A stretch of 64,000 nucleotides of DNA from Otis tarda (lineage: Eukaryota > Chordata > Aves > Otidiformes > Otididae): the NCBI GenBank assembly GCA_026413225.1, contig CM048560.1, positions 17,039,501-17,103,500 on the forward strand. The letters are read 5' to 3'. Numbering within the stretch: the first letter of the stretch is position 1; each line of letters begins with the position of its first letter. This document shows positions 13,201-26,836 of this stretch, piece by piece. The notes below the pieces were generated by a model, which did no database searches, was not told where the DNA came from, and was given only the letters and a program-made list of their open reading frames with translations. The translations under genes were made by a program, and so were the position numbers.

Positions 13201-14204
13201 ATGGGTACGTGCTGGGAGCTGTGGGGCTGGCGGCTTTACACCCCAGCTCTGGAGGCCAGCTGGTTTCCAGGAGCTGTAGTCCTCATGCCACGATAGCTTC
13301 CGTGTCAGGACTCCTGTTTCAGTACATCAGTCAGGAAGAGCTGCTCAGGAAAGAAGTTTCCCCATGCTCAGCCCTCACTGCTGTGCTTCCTGGCAAGTCT
13401 AACACGTTAGCACTGGAGCTTACCGCGCTGAGCCTCGCCGGCTGAGCTGGGCAAGTGCCCTGGGAAAAGGGACCAGAAAGAAAACAGAAGAGATTTCATC
13501 TCGCGGCCAAGGACATCCACTTATCTCCACAGCACCTGCAGAACACTGGTCCATCTTTTCTTTCTTCTAAGAAAAAAGAAAAACAAACACAACACACCAA
13601 GGAAAACTTTGCTGTTGCTTTTATAATCAGCAAGACAAAAAGAACAATTTGCAACGGCGTTACAGTGCAGAGCTACTGCAAGAATTGCTGATCTAGGGCT
13701 GCTTTTCAGCCAAGTAATTTAAAGATTCTCTTTACCTCCCGCTGCCAGTGCTTTGTACATGGTTCTGGGCAGCATAACCGTACCCCTATAGCCTGTGAGT
13801 ACCCATTTTGTCCATTTAGGCCAATCACAAACCCCAGTGGAAGGGCACAGCATTTCTCCTGGCTGAAAGGCTCCCTCCATTCCCTGCAGAGCTTCTGGGC
13901 TGTGGGTCACTGCAGCACAGGAGCTGTAACCTTGAGCAGCTTGATAAAGCCATGAGCTTTCTGTGTGCTAGCTGTTCCCTGGCATCCCCCTCCCTGCACC
14001 CCTCTGTGGGATGTCCCCAGTCCATCCCCTGGCTTGAGGGCAGCCTGGGAATCCCAGCTGGTAGCACCGGCTACACGCAAGAGGCGAGAGCTCTGTGTAA
14101 GCACAGCTCTCTTAAGAAACTTCCCTAAGCATTTAGGGAAGAGATGTCTAGTCTTAAAAACAGATGTGGCTTCCAGTGCTAGGGAAATATTTGTGTCACA
14201 TCTC

Positions 14205-14290
14205 AAAATCAAACAAAAAAACCCAAAACAAAACAACAACAAAAACAACAAACCAGGAAAAAACACCACACAAAAATAATCAAACCAAGA
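14205..14290 (+). repeat. A/C-rich low-complexity tract
   Basis: About 85 bases almost entirely A and C with runs such as CAAAACAAAACAACAACAA. The opposite strand gives the T/G-rich, Phe/Leu/Cys-rich frames at 13907-14353 (-) and 14209-14391 (-), which are not genes. Confidence 0.85.
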
Positions 14291-15454
14291 AAATATGAAG
14301 AAAGGCAGTGGGAGCACTCGGCTACGACAGGACACGTGCAGTGCCCCCAACACCCCTGTGCCTTACAAGCCATGGGAGGCATCACAGCCACTTCATGGAT
14401 CTTCCTGGGGAAGCAGCTGTAGTTTTAATCCTGACACCAACCACCCAAATCTGCAATTAGGCAGAGTGCTCTTTCAGAGCTGTCTCTATATCTGTAGTAA
14501 GGCTGCTCAAAGTGTGTAATTACTCGGACCAACCATCCCACAGGAGCCAAATGGAGAATGGCCGTGGCGAGCTCCTCACAGCCGTATCCCCACTCCACAG
14601 CACAGGCAGGTGGTCCTGGGGGCTGCAGGCACCCGGGATACAGCCCCAGGCTCTCCCAGGGAGTGGGGCATCGCTGGTGCCATGCCCTGGGTCCTGGTGG
14701 CAGCTCCTGTGCCACCATGAACGAGCCTGACCATGACATGCGCTTTGCCATTGCATTACCCAGTACCGAAACTACTGTGTCTTCCTGTTGGTGTCTGCTC
14801 TGCAAGACGCCTTACTCTCCTCTGAGTCTACCTACAGCCTTGAGAGGAGCAAGGAAAATAAATGCCCCTTGACCCTTAAGTATTTTTCTCCTGACTCCTT
14901 TCCAGTTTCTTGCAACATCTCTGTTTTCAGACTCACATGTGCTGAAGTAATTTGCAGTCATGTCTAGGTTTTGCATTGCCACTAACTCCATTAGTTCATG
15001 GATTTCTTCTCCCATGGAGTTCCTGCAGCTGCTGCTGTCTTGCCAGTTAATTTCTCATATATTTTCTTTCAAATCTGAATTGAATTAGAGAGCATATGTA
15101 ATGAGACACAGTAGGAAGAAAAAAGGCAGATAAAAGGTGACACAGACCAGATGCCTCTTTCAGCCGCTGCAACACCAATAGAGAGTGTGGGTAAGTGCCA
15201 GGTAAATGAGAGAAACCAGGACATAGACACACGATTTGCCAGGATTTGATCATCAGCTACTTACATAAAGATTTTGAAAATTCCCTGCCCTCAGGGCATT
15301 AACATTTCTCTGAGCTTCCCAAGTATTGTGCAGTTCAAGTGAGACATTGAGAAGGAGCTCATTTGCATTAGAAAAACATTGAATAGTGTGGGAACCAATA
15401 GTTGAAGGAAGATCAGCAGAAAATACCATCCTAAGGGAGAACAGCACATCAACA

Positions 15455-15492
15455 ACAACAAAAAAACCAACCAAAACCACAAAAATCAATCA
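15455..15492 (+). repeat. A/C-rich low-complexity tract
   Basis: A CAACAACAACAAAAAAACC-type tract, similar in style to the one at 14205. It is short and has no recognised parent element. Confidence 0.75.
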
Positions 15493-15592
15493 GCCTCCCC
15501 TCACCTCCTCAGCAGGATACTCTGCCCATCTTTGAGACTGCTCATTGTCAGTTACATTTGCCTTCATTAATTAGCGCCTGTCAGCACTGCAG

Positions 15593-15604
15593 CACACACA
15601 CACA
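15593..15604 (+). repeat. (CA)6 microsatellite
   Basis: Six CA units, a short simple repeat. Confidence 0.85.
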
Positions 15605-16299
15605 AAGCATCCATGCCTGGGAGACATTAACTCTCCCCACCAACAGCAACACAAGCTTATAACCGTACCCTCCATGTTCTGCTCTGGCTTCCTTTAGGAA
15701 ATCAAATAAAGGTCAAAGCCCTTCTGTTCAAGGCAGCCAGTGGCAGGGACTCGGGATCTGCAGGGAGCAATGCCAGGCTGTGGGAAGGAGCCTGTGAGTG
15801 GGAGGTGGGACCCACAGCCAGGGGAAGAGGGTGTCCAGCAGCAGCAGGGATGTGGGACATCCTACTCCAGAGCTCACCCTGAGAGCATAGCTACCTCCTC
15901 CACAAAACCACTCACCAGGCACAAAGGCTCCCATTCACAAGTACCTGCATTCACTATGCCATGCAGGGCAGAGAGCACTGTACCCAGCTGCAGTGAAGCC
16001 ATTTGAGCACAGCACTGATCCTAGGCCAATGCCCTACACCTGCCACTCTGGCTTCTGGTTTAACCTGCATCAACACAGCTGGTCCTGCAGCTCGCTCTAG
16101 TGCAGAGTAAGCAACACCATGGCCCTCAGCACCTTTGATGCAAAGTCCCTCATTTTTTGTAAGCCTTATTGTATAGTATACAGGAAGGACAAGGCGTGCA
16201 CAACTCATGTGTGTGGTAGAAACAGCTCTTCTCATCCTTCTCATCCTCCTTCTTGCTTCTAAGGCTCAAAGCCTGCATGCATTTCAAATATATATCTGC

Positions 16300-16315
16300 A
16301 AATAAATAAATAAAT
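16300..16315 (+). repeat. (AAAT)4 microsatellite
   Basis: Four AAAT units within an AT-rich patch. Confidence 0.85.
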
Positions 16316-19300
16316 GCGTGTCTTTTTCTCTCAGGTCCCGTTTTCCCTGAGCTGTGTACTGCAGCAAGCAATCAGGCGGGCACAGCTTCCTCAGTGCTGC
16401 CCTCGCACTGCCTGGAGCGGGACCCAGGGCTACCGAAGGACAAGCAAGCAGTGGCAGCCCTCCCACTGCCCACCCACTGCCTGCGAAGCAAGCCCCTGTC
16501 CTCTGGGTCTTGCACTGCCAGGTCGCCAGTCTGGCTGGTCCTCTCAGATATCCTCAACTGCATTTTTAAAATATTACAGAAGGCCTTGGAGAATAAATGT
16601 CAAGAGGAACATACTGCCCCCCACATATTCTCTGCATCCTCCACTTCCCAGCCTTGTTCAAAGACATTGTGAAATGGCTCATAGGGTTCTGTGAATGTAG
16701 ATGTCCATCAAAAACGTCTCCTTCCCCAAGCAGAGTTTCAGCCTACTTCAGAACTTCTCCATAGAAGCTCTCCCAGTGAATGGCTCTGCTGGCACCAGCT
16801 CAGCTGACTGAAGTGGAAGGGAATTTGCACCTTTTAAAGACCTCTCCCTTTATTTTCTCTTTGAATCTTTGTTAAAATAATGTGAAATTACCTTGGAAGA
16901 ACTGGGGGTTTTGCCTTTTGTTGACAAAAAATAAGGCATGAAAGATTTGTTCACAGAGTTTTTGTTTGTGTGTTTATTTTTCAGCTCTCCAAATTTCCAG
17001 TCTCCCTTGATGGCCTCCCAGGGTGAGCAGAGCCTTCAGTGAAAGGCTTGTTGAAGAAGTGAAAACACAAAATTTTTAACATAAGTGGTTTTCTCACTTC
17101 TGTTTGCCAGATATTTTATTGAGTGCTAGGAAAATAAGCAAATTAAACCTCCCACTGGTTTTATTATAAATAGATCAGGCACTTGAAGCCCTCCAGTTAC
17201 TTACAATTTGTTTCGTGAAAAATAAGCTGGCTTTCAATTCTGATGTTCTTTCTGCGTAGTAAAGGAGGAGGAAGGTACAACCCTTTAGTCCTGATTTGTA
17301 GTTTGCTCTTTGGATTCACCTTCTTCCTTCTATGTGAGTCACCTCTGGCAGCTGATAGACATTTCTTCCTCTCTGTGCACGAAGGGGGAGAGTTGCACGA
17401 GATGTCTCCAGTATCTTTTGAAGGAAAAGCCGTCCCCCCCAGCCAACCCCTTCTCTGGTAGCCACCTTTGTCCTTAGTCCCTCTGTGCATCGTTTCATCC
17501 CTCTGCTATCCCCAGCCTCAGCTGAGCTGAGTTTCTTACAAACACTGTCCCCCGCAAGCTTTGCAGGAGGCTTTTCCTTCCAGCTCAGCGGCGAAGGAAA
17601 GATGATGCTTTCAATCCCCTTTGCCCGCAGGCTCTCTCATAGTCCCACAGGGAGGCAAAAGGAAGCGACTGTTTATTAACAGGGGATCCAAATACGAGAG
17701 AGCTGCAGAAAGCAAGTGGGAGCGAGGCATTCACTGGATGAGCCCTGATAACCCTGCCTAAAAAAACTGGTTTTGCAGGAAAAAGAACCATGTAGGCAGC
17801 CCTGAGAAACAGTCAGAGAAATACAGTATTTCCTCGTCTGGTTTGATAGTTGCTCATTTTTATGTTATCAGCCTGTGTGTGAATCCAGCGCAGCTGTTCA
17901 GGTGATAGGATATAGGGCTGCTTTTGTGGCATAGTTTTTCGGGTACTCTGATTTGGTGAGCATTTGAGCTACTGCTTACATACGCTGTTCGTACGAGAAT
18001 TTCCTGGCTAGCTGAGGAACTTCCTTAGCTTTTTAACAGCAGCAAAAATCTCCCTTTCCCCGCTCCCTGGGGGAGGTACCCTGACCAGCCGAGGAGGCAG
18101 GGAGGCTGGCGTACCCCGGGAGGGACCCGGGCCCCCACTCTGCACCCCCCGGCTTTGCCGCTGAACGTGCCCGAGCCCAGAGGTGGCTGGCAGAAGACAC
18201 TGGGCAGCGAGGAAGCCAGAAATACATTTAGGGAGAGGAAGTTCAAAAATAGCCCAGCTTTTCCTGTAAGTGTGGGTTATTTATTTAATTCAGTGTTGTT
18301 ATTCTTGGTTTATGGACTCTTTTTCCCCTCAATGACAGGGGAACAAGGAAAAGGAGAAGCTTTGGGAAATAAGCAATGGAACAAAAACACCTTTCAAAGC
18401 AAATGGAAGGGAAATAGTGAGGGATTTAAGAGGAACGGTATCAAGGATAAGAGCTTCCCTTAGATACCTATCAGATTTTAGTCATGAAGAAAGAACAGAA
18501 ACCAAGAACAGCAGGAAAACCTCCTTGCTCTTCCACGCAAGCCTTCAGTGCTGCCATGTGCAGCGGGGTCCCTGCAGCCCTCCCTGGCACACGCCCCGGG
18601 GCTGGGGCTGCTGTGCGCCCCGCAGCCAGGCACACCCCACGGGCTGGGAGCCCGGGCTCCCTGCCCCCAGAAAACCACACAGCCCTGCCGCCCCGGATCC
18701 CATTCAACGCCCAGCTCTGCTTTCTGTGACTCCGCCAGCTGCTGCCCTCCCACCCCATGGGACCTCACATTTCTGTGGGGCAGGGAAGAGCTGGGCACAG
18801 CGAGTCCAGGGTATGGGCACAGCCGGGATTTCAACAGCAGGAGCTAGGGGAAGAGGAGATGAGCCCAAAAGTGAGCAAACCAAGCCAGTGTGTTGCTGAC
18901 ACAGGGTGCATCTACACTGCCAAGGGCTCCTGTGTCACCTACGGGCTTCACTCAGCCTCTGCCAGCCCCTTTTGCAGCCCGGCTGCGTGGGAGCTTCGCT
19001 CAGCTGTAAACACCTAGAGGGACTTGGCTGGTGAATCCAGCCCCTGCCACTCTGGGGACCTGGGGGGGCCTACCTCACATCACTGAGATAGGCCACCGCG
19101 GCGTGGACACATCTGAGGGACGTGTGCTGGTGGCACTGTTTAAAGCGGTAGAGAAGGAGCAGAAATTATCGTTACATCAGGGATGGAACTACATTTCCTA
19201 CCACGGCACATCAGGTTAATTACTATGCAGTGTATACGCAGCTGTCACCTGGATCAAATCAGGATCTGCTACATGTGGAAAAGTGGAAGGACCTCCTTAC

Positions 19301-21807
19301 CAATGCTGCTGGCTGCACACACCCCTGCATTATGGCACATGGAGTTGTGAGAGACATTTTCAGGGAAGTCTGCTGAGACGCAGAGCAACAGCTGGTTATT
19401 TTATCAGTGGATTTCACCTGAGGATCTCAGTGTATTTTACATCACCCCTGATCAGCTTGACGAACTCCTTTAAGTGCACTCCTCCTCATGCAAAAGGTGG
19501 AGATGGAGGTGGCAAAGAGTCATAGGATGGCTGCTCGCAGGGCAGCGGGTGAGATGCTGGGCACTAGGCTCTGACTTCCATGCATAGCTGGAGCCCTGGA
19601 CAGGGCTGTCCCACACGTGGGACCAGACACAACCCCCTTCCTGGGGCAATGGCCAGCATCACGCTCAGTGGGTGCTCAGTGAGTTAATTAGCAAGGGAAG
19701 GAGAGAGGCTTCTCCAGGCCTGCCTCCAGCAGCATCTTTAGTGAATTCTGCTTTTTTCCCTCCAGAAAGGGTCATAATCCGGAGAAGGACCATCACCCAT
19801 CCCCTGCCGCACAAGCCAGTGCTCTGTGAGGGCTGAGGCCTCTCGGCTCCTGCCGTCTCCGACGGCACCCCTGCTCAGTGTGCTCCTCACCTCAGGCCCT
19901 GCCCTTCACCCTTATACCCTTTGCCCATACCAAATATGTTGCTTGGTGTGTCCCCAGTTTCTCCTGACCTCCCTAATATCTGCTGCCCATCAGTGACACT
20001 GTGGAAGAGGCTCACACCCTAAGGTCTCACCTCTTTTTTTCCACAGCCATAAAAGGGAAAGACAAATGTTTAAGTTTGAATGCTTTGAAGTTTTGCAGAA
20101 TAAACAAACTTCTTCATCTGGATTGCAATGGGGAAAAAATTCACAGAACGCTCCATAAGGTGTAATAAATCCAGCATCTATTGCATTATCTGGGTACCCA
20201 TGGCAAATAATACATTAAAGACCTGAAAACAAAGTGCCTGGGGACACCATGTTATTAAAAAGAGTGAATCAGTCTCAGTATCTTGGAAGGCAACCAAAGC
20301 ATCCAAGGCACACGTAAAGATGGGATCAAAACCCAGTGAGAGAGCTGCAGGACTAGTACAAGAGTGATGTTAATGGGATTCACTTTAAAGGCTCCTAAAA
20401 CTGGAAACATTTCTTATATAATGAGAGATGGTTTAATGCAGGATGCCCTTGGAGGCCTGAAGCGACTGTAAACATGTACTTACGGAGTGTTATGAGCCTT
20501 CTACACTGCAGAGAAAAGGGTGTGAAAAATGGAAGTGTGCTTGGGGTGGAGGCAGCTTTGGGCCATTTGTTTGTACTCCGTCTGAATTCCTTGCTGGCCT
20601 TGTTTCTAAATCATCATTATCACAGATCCCCAACAGCTGAGTGATCTCCAGTGGGAAAATGTCAAGGCAGGCAACGTGTGAGGAAAACACACTCATACAT
20701 TAGGCAGATCTCTCGGGCATAATTTCTTCTAAACAAGCACTGGATGAAGTTACAGCTCAAATGGATGTATTTCAATGCAGTTCCCAGTCACTTTTTAAAA
20801 CTTTCTTGGAAAGCTGGCTAAATGAGATTTAGATAAGGCTAAGGCTCGACTGTGCTGCTGTCAGGGGAAAACATCCACACACACATTATTAATGACTGAC
20901 TTGAGGGGCATCGCTCACTTTTGTTTGGACAGCGTCTCAGCCCATACCAAAATCCTGGCTACGATTTTTCAGCTGGTTTGCTGTATAGAGGATTACAGCT
21001 GACAGCAGGAATCAAGCACCCTGGAACACCCAGGGACGATGGCGTCTGACTGTAAGTCATTTGGCTAGGGCTCTTCTCACCTCGTTTTGGCTGCTTGGGG
21101 TTGAGCTCACATCACAGTCACTATTCACCTTCCACCTCCAGCCAAAGGACCTAGAAAGGAGCTGAAGGAGGAGGAAGCAGCCTGTGCCACCGGAGAGGTC
21201 CAAGGCAGAGGGGCCTGATTGTACCACTGAACATCCTACCCCTGGGGCCTACTGATTAGTTCAGTCCACAATTATTCCTCATCCTGTAATCCCTGTTTAA
21301 AATATCCTGGGCTAAAAACCAAGACAGACAGGAACAGTTCCTGGCTGGACTGAGCACACCAGCAGCAGTGAAAAGGAGAGCTACCAGTGACTCTGGGAGC
21401 ACCTCAACTGGCCGTGCCTGCCCTCTGCCACGTGGCCCATGTTCCTCGTGTTTTAAGGCTTGTTGCCCTTTCATGGGGACACTTGGTGCCCTGTGCTCCA
21501 GCCTTGGGGTGCTGGGAGCACGAGGGGGAGACTGGCTTTGGGAAACTCACCACTTTGGTCATCTGCTGGCCCACTAAAGGAACCTGTTTGGTTTCTGGAG
21601 AAAAAAAAACCCCTATCAATAAATATTTTGCAAGACATCAGACACAGAAACAATCAGGTCTGAAATTTTCACATTTAGGTGTAACTTTCCTCAGAGAGCG
21701 TGTCTTAGCCTCCTGTGCCCTTATGAATGAGGACTCTTGAAGCCCACCTAGCAGGAAATCTGGGCTGCAAAGCTGGAAAAAAGAAGAAGCTTAAGTAAAC
21801 GGAGGCC

Positions 21808-21824
21808 TTTTTTTTTTTTTTTTT
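21808..21824 (+). repeat. T17 homopolymer
   Basis: Seventeen consecutive T. No adjacent retrotransposon body was recognised. Confidence 0.85.
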
Positions 21825-24800
21825 AATGAAAGCCCCAAATGTCCTAGTGGTGCTGAGGGGCGGCAGTGGGAGCCCCAGGCCACAGTCTGGCCATTGGCAT
21901 AGGTGCTGCAGTCACCCCGTCCCACCACCTCACCCAGGGTCAGCAGGGCCCACATGTCCGTGGGTGGCCATGGGCCTTCCAGGGCACCCGAGGCAGACAC
22001 TCCCTGACGCTAGCTCAATCTAGGCTGAAAAGCAGCAGAAAAGGAAGCTTGTGCCGATGGCGGGTGCTCCTTGCATTGCCATGGCAACACATCTGCTTCC
22101 TCCATTTCCCCGCTCCCTGCCAAGCGAGAGCTCCAGCCCTGCCAGCGTCAACACAAGCCCAGAAGAACTCCAAGTCCCAACAAAACACCTTTTCACCGGT
22201 GCCTCACTCCCCAGGCCACAGCCCTCTCTTCAGTGACTGGAAAAACCTTTACTCTCCTACAAATAACTTGCCTTCCTGTTGCTGCCCTGCTCATGCAAAA
22301 GCCACATAACCCCTGAGCACTCAGGTGCCCTTGCATCACGGGGGCCAGCAGCACCCTTCCCCGCCATGGGTGTCGTCACATCCCACAGGACACAGCAGCC
22401 CCCGGCCCCATCACCTCATGTTTTTCCAGGCCTGCAGGCTTATATTAGCCCCCCTCAGAGGCTTGATGAGGACCAAGGTTTTTTTTCAGCTCCTTTTCCC
22501 AGATTTGCCATGAAAGATCTTTTGCTTTGGGAGATTTATGGCAAACCCCCACTGATGAGTAGGCGCAAGGTCGAGCTCCTGTTGATGCACCAGTTTCTCA
22601 CTCACCAAGTCCCAGCCTCTCTTCCCTGAAGAAAACACCCACAAGCACTTGAGTGCTCACACAAGAGCAGGGGTTTTGGTGCTAACAAAGAGGTCCCACA
22701 GCTCTGGAGGAGTTGTGAACGGCACGGCTCCTGTGGCAGAGCTGGACCATTGATGCCCGAGGTGCCCGAATGCCATTGCCAGCCGAGCCAAGCCCCTTGT
22801 GCAGCTGATTTCTGATGTTGGGCACAATCAGTAGTTTGGTAACAGTTCCTCTCTGCTTTCACAACTTCTGCAGAAACAATTGCTGGTGAAAGCAAAGTGT
22901 ATGCTTGGCAGTTCCTCTGCCAGCTTATCAGGGCATCTGTACCGAGCTTCCGGGAAGGGCTGCTCGGGCAGGAGGAGCCAGCACCACCCGCTTGGCCGAT
23001 CCAGCCCTGAACCGGGAGGACCACTTGGATGCTCTTCCACTGGGCAAGGGCTGGGCTTTGCAAAGCCATTTCCACCAGCTCAGAAAGTTAGTTTTCTCTT
23101 CTATTCAACCAATTCAGGCCCCCAATAAGCCATCTGGTTTGCTGCTAAGGGTAACTCTGTGACTGTACTGAAGTTCTGTGCTGCTTTAACTCCTTTCTTC
23201 TCTCTGCTTACAGCAAGGAAACAGGATGCCATAGCTTTGACAAAATATTTTACTAAATAAATAGAACTGCAGGCAGTCTCCACAAGCCAGTCTCACAGTG
23301 CCACATGATCACAGCTGGCAAGACACAAGGGTTACATTTAAATTCAATGTTAATTCAGCAAAACATCAACACTTATTTACCACAGTCCATAAAATTCATC
23401 TGACAAAATACCTCCAACAGACAGCTTGGTAGCCCTCTTATTCCAGCAGTGTAAAAGCACAACAAATCAAGTCAGCACATGTTCTGCAGCATCACACCAG
23501 GCTGGCAGCTACACATGCGCTAGCAAGTGACTCTGCGCCAAAATCCCTGCGTGCTCTGGGGCTCTCAGTGCATCTGGCAGTCCTAAATTCCCTTGCCACT
23601 TCTGTCCTGTTCCTGGGGGACCTTCCAGTTGTCTGAAGTAGCTAAGGAAGGGTCCACCTTTAGCACAAGTTATACATTGCAGCTCTGTAAAAGGACACGG
23701 CCACACATGTCCTGTTTGGCCCATTGACATTGGCTTTGAAGGAAGCTCCATCTTGCCACTACCATTCCCAACGCCCATGCCTCTGCCACTGTGCCACATC
23801 AAGGATGCTGCTGGATGTGCTACCCAGACTCTCCAGTTTAGGTGCAGCTTGATAAGCCTTGGCAGCAGAGGAGAGGATGGGCTGATAAAATCATGCTTGA
23901 CAGCAGAACAGTTCAAACTTGCCTGCAATGTAGGTGTTTTACTCCACGCCCCGGGATCCTGCACCTTGCCAGTGCTGCCCATGGTAATATCTGGGAATAC
24001 AGCCATGGCCAAGAGCCCCCAAACCCCACTGGCCATGATGGTCACACTCCTTGAGGTTATTGCATTTGTTTTCTTGTTGGAAGCACAACCTCTGGTTGCA
24101 CTTGGGCCCTCCCTGGCCCAGGACAGGTGGAGGAAGCCCCGCTCTGAAAGCCAGCTCCATTTCAGGCCTGTCCACCTGCAGGCAGAGGATCCGGCATGGC
24201 CCCACCAACCACCACAAGCAGCCTCACAGTTTACTTGACAGAGCCAAAGCCGTCAGCCACAGCCCAGTCACAACACGGCCTGTTTTCTATCGAGACAGTG
24301 ATAAAAACACAACTTCTCTGCCAGCACAAGCTCCTTCAAACATGTGCCTGGAGCCAGAGGACCAGAGCAAGGTCCTCACTCTGGTCTAGGCTTCCTTATG
24401 TGGAAGCTCTGGAGCCATTGCCATCCATCGCATGTGTGCCAAACCTCACGTCCCCCCTGCGGTGTGCCAGCCCTCTCTGATCCCAGTGTGGATGGGGCAG
24501 GTCCAGCCCAGATTTGTCTGTCAGGTCTTCAGATCTCTGCAGCGGTTTTGCCTGTGCTGTCGTTCCTATCTCACTGGGAGCGGCCCTGAGATGATATCTC
24601 CTGCGGGTGGCCAGGAAGGAGCAGGGCGGCGAAGAGCAGACCAGCTTTCCCAGCCCTCCGCATCTTCTCAGGGAACAGCCTGGAGGTTAAGAGAAGGCGC
24701 TGTCAGCCAGGCTTCCTCTCCTCCTCCAGAAGGACCGCCATGCCCCAGCAGCAGCATGTCCCCAGCGCCCGCTCCCTGCCAGGCCTCATCTGGAGGCAAA

Positions 24801-25464
24801 GCCAACTCAGGCTGCTGCTCTTGCCACTCCCCTCCTTTCCCTGGGACCTCAAAGGACCAAAGATCAGAGAGGAGCATTTCTTGCTCCGTCTTGGCAGGAC
24901 AGTGTTGTCTCATACAAAAAACCCCCAAACTGAAGCACATTATTGCTTCCAAATTAAAGATATAGAGAAACGAGGAAAACGTCCTGGGCCAAACGCAGGC
25001 AGCACAAGCCCATCACCTTTGGTCGGGAGATTTATAGGGGTTACGTCAGACGCAGTGGCTAACAGTATCGTTTCCCTCAGCAGCACAGGCATGCGACGGG
25101 GGGAGGCAGGAGCCCCCGCGCCCCTGCCTGGCGGCTGCCCGGGGAGCCGGTGAGGGAGTCTGGGCTGGCAGGGCCCCGCATCCCCCGCGCACCCTGGCAG
25201 AGTGCAGGGACCAGAGCAGGGACAGCTTCTTTGCTGGCCCTTGAGCTGAGGGGATGGAAGGAGTGCACAAGAAGCAGGACCATGCGGCTATAAATCCTGT
25301 CAAGTCTAACGATGTTTTTCCAAGCATATTTTCCTGACTTCCCTCCCAAGGGATGAAACCCAAAAGATGGTTATGTCTGATCTTTAGGTAACCCAGAAAC
25401 AAAATGTTTCCCAAACAAATAATCACATTGCAGTCTGACAATGTTCATTATTACAAAAGAGCAT

Positions 25465-25470
25465 TTTATT
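25465..25470 (-). terminator. LRRC8C: Candidate distal polyadenylation signal for LRRC8C
   Basis: Canonical AATAAA on the minus strand (TTTATT on plus). In transcript direction the next 60 bases contain T-rich and GTTTG-like elements expected downstream of a cleavage site. It coincides with the switch from AT-rich sequence to GC-richer flank. Cleavage would fall at about 25440-25455. Confidence 0.5.
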
Positions 25471-26830
25471 TCCATTTTTTTCTGGGTGTACTATATTGCA
25501 ACTTAACACTACACAGGTCTATCAACATATTAAGATTCTTGCTACAGAATTAAGAAGTTTGTCCATTTGGTCAAATTTCAAACTTTTTCCTTGGCGTTCT
25601 TACAGGACTTGTCACCACTTTAGCACACGAAGTAGTGAAGTGCCAGAAATGTGATATGAGACTTGGAGTGGGTGCTTTCCAATCAGAATTTGCAAAAGTT
25701 GTTGGGCTGGCTAGATGCAGGAGGTCAGCACAAATATCCATCCTAATTTTGACAACGGGGGAGATGCACATCTCCAGATTTTGATCACAAAGTAGATTTG
25801 CTTTTCAGGCCTAATGTACTATTAAGGTTGTCTTCTTATTTTTTATGCGCTCTTTGTCATCTCTGCTGCCATTACCAAGGAAGATTTGTATTATTTTTGA
25901 GCAATAATGTAAAATGCCTTGCTTATATTCTGGAATTGTCTTACTTGTTAGGCACCTGATTAATGTAAGTAGTTATATAAACTCATACAAACCATGCCTG
26001 AAGTATTATCCACAAAACGTCCGTCCATTCTGAGTCAAAGACTATAGGTCAGAGAAAAGTCTGGTAGGCATTGCATGTGAATATACATATGAGCAGTACA
26101 TGAATCACTGAGTAAATATGGCACTTTTACATATTTTCCTGGATGTCATACAGAATTAGGAAACAATCTTCTCTCAGCTGACGCATTTCTAAAATACTGT
26201 AATATGGTTTTGGAAAATACACCCCACAGACTAGACAGTAAGAAGTTTAAAAAAGTCAACAGTGCAGCTACCTGAGTTTGTTTCATTAAGTTTAAGCAAT
26301 TAACAGTAATGTGATATTTTATCATTCACTGCGAGCCTGAGGGTTGTCCACCCACAAAAGCCATGCTGCCTAACCCTGCTACAGATAAAACAGCACAGCT
26401 CTCCAAGCACGGGGCTCAGCAAGACGATGAACTGACCTAGCAGCTCAGCACCTCCAAAGTGACTCATCCCACTTTCTCCTTGTCCGGACCCTGGCTGCAG
26501 AGTCCTGTCCCCCTGCTGCTCCCACCCTAGCGTCCATCTGATCCTTTGGAGAGCTGATCCAGCAGAAAATTAGTCCCTTTTTAAAACTGGCTTAGTTTTC
26601 TGCTGGCTTAGAAAGTTGTTTTGTCCTATGGAGGGATCAGACCAGCACCAGACTAGTAAAGGTACAGGAGAAGCAGCTGGAACATGTTGGCAGTAACAGG
26701 GAGCACGGAGGAGGAGGGAACTGCCCCTTTTTTGGTGGCAGTGAGCTGTCAGATTGACTAGGCTGTCTCAGCAGACCAAACCCTTGGAGGAGATACAGTT
26801 ATTAGCACGAAAGTGCTTAGACCGGTACAG

Positions 26831-26836
26831 TTTATT
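26831..26836 (-). terminator. LRRC8C: Candidate intermediate polyadenylation signal
   Basis: AATAAA on the minus strand, about 2.5 kb after the LRRC8C stop. Use would give a 3' UTR of about 2.5 kb. Only the hexamer supports it. Confidence 0.25.

Larger units (their letters stand above)
7641..25440. other. Intergenic DNA between the LRRC8C 3' end and the CpG-rich segment
   Basis: Nearly 18 kb with no convincing coding exon, tRNA, rRNA or transposon. Most frames are under 150 residues and overlap on both strands in GC-richer patches (for example 10500-10919, 18417-18899, 22602-23075, 23509-24045, 24432-24965), without recognisable domains. GC-rich patches at about 18050-18180 and 18550-18720 have modest CpG. 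Low-complexity tracts are listed separately. Distal regulatory elements could be present but cannot be identified by eye. Confidence 0.6.

Noticed and set aside
13907..14391. Membrane-like Phe/Leu/Cys-rich minus-strand frames
   Set aside because: The hydrophobic stretch is the complement of the A/C-rich low-complexity tract at 14205-14290.
23509..24045. Minus-strand 178-residue frame as a gene
   Set aside because: It has no recognisable domain, no splice-supported context and an overlapping plus-strand frame of similar length in a GC-richer patch.
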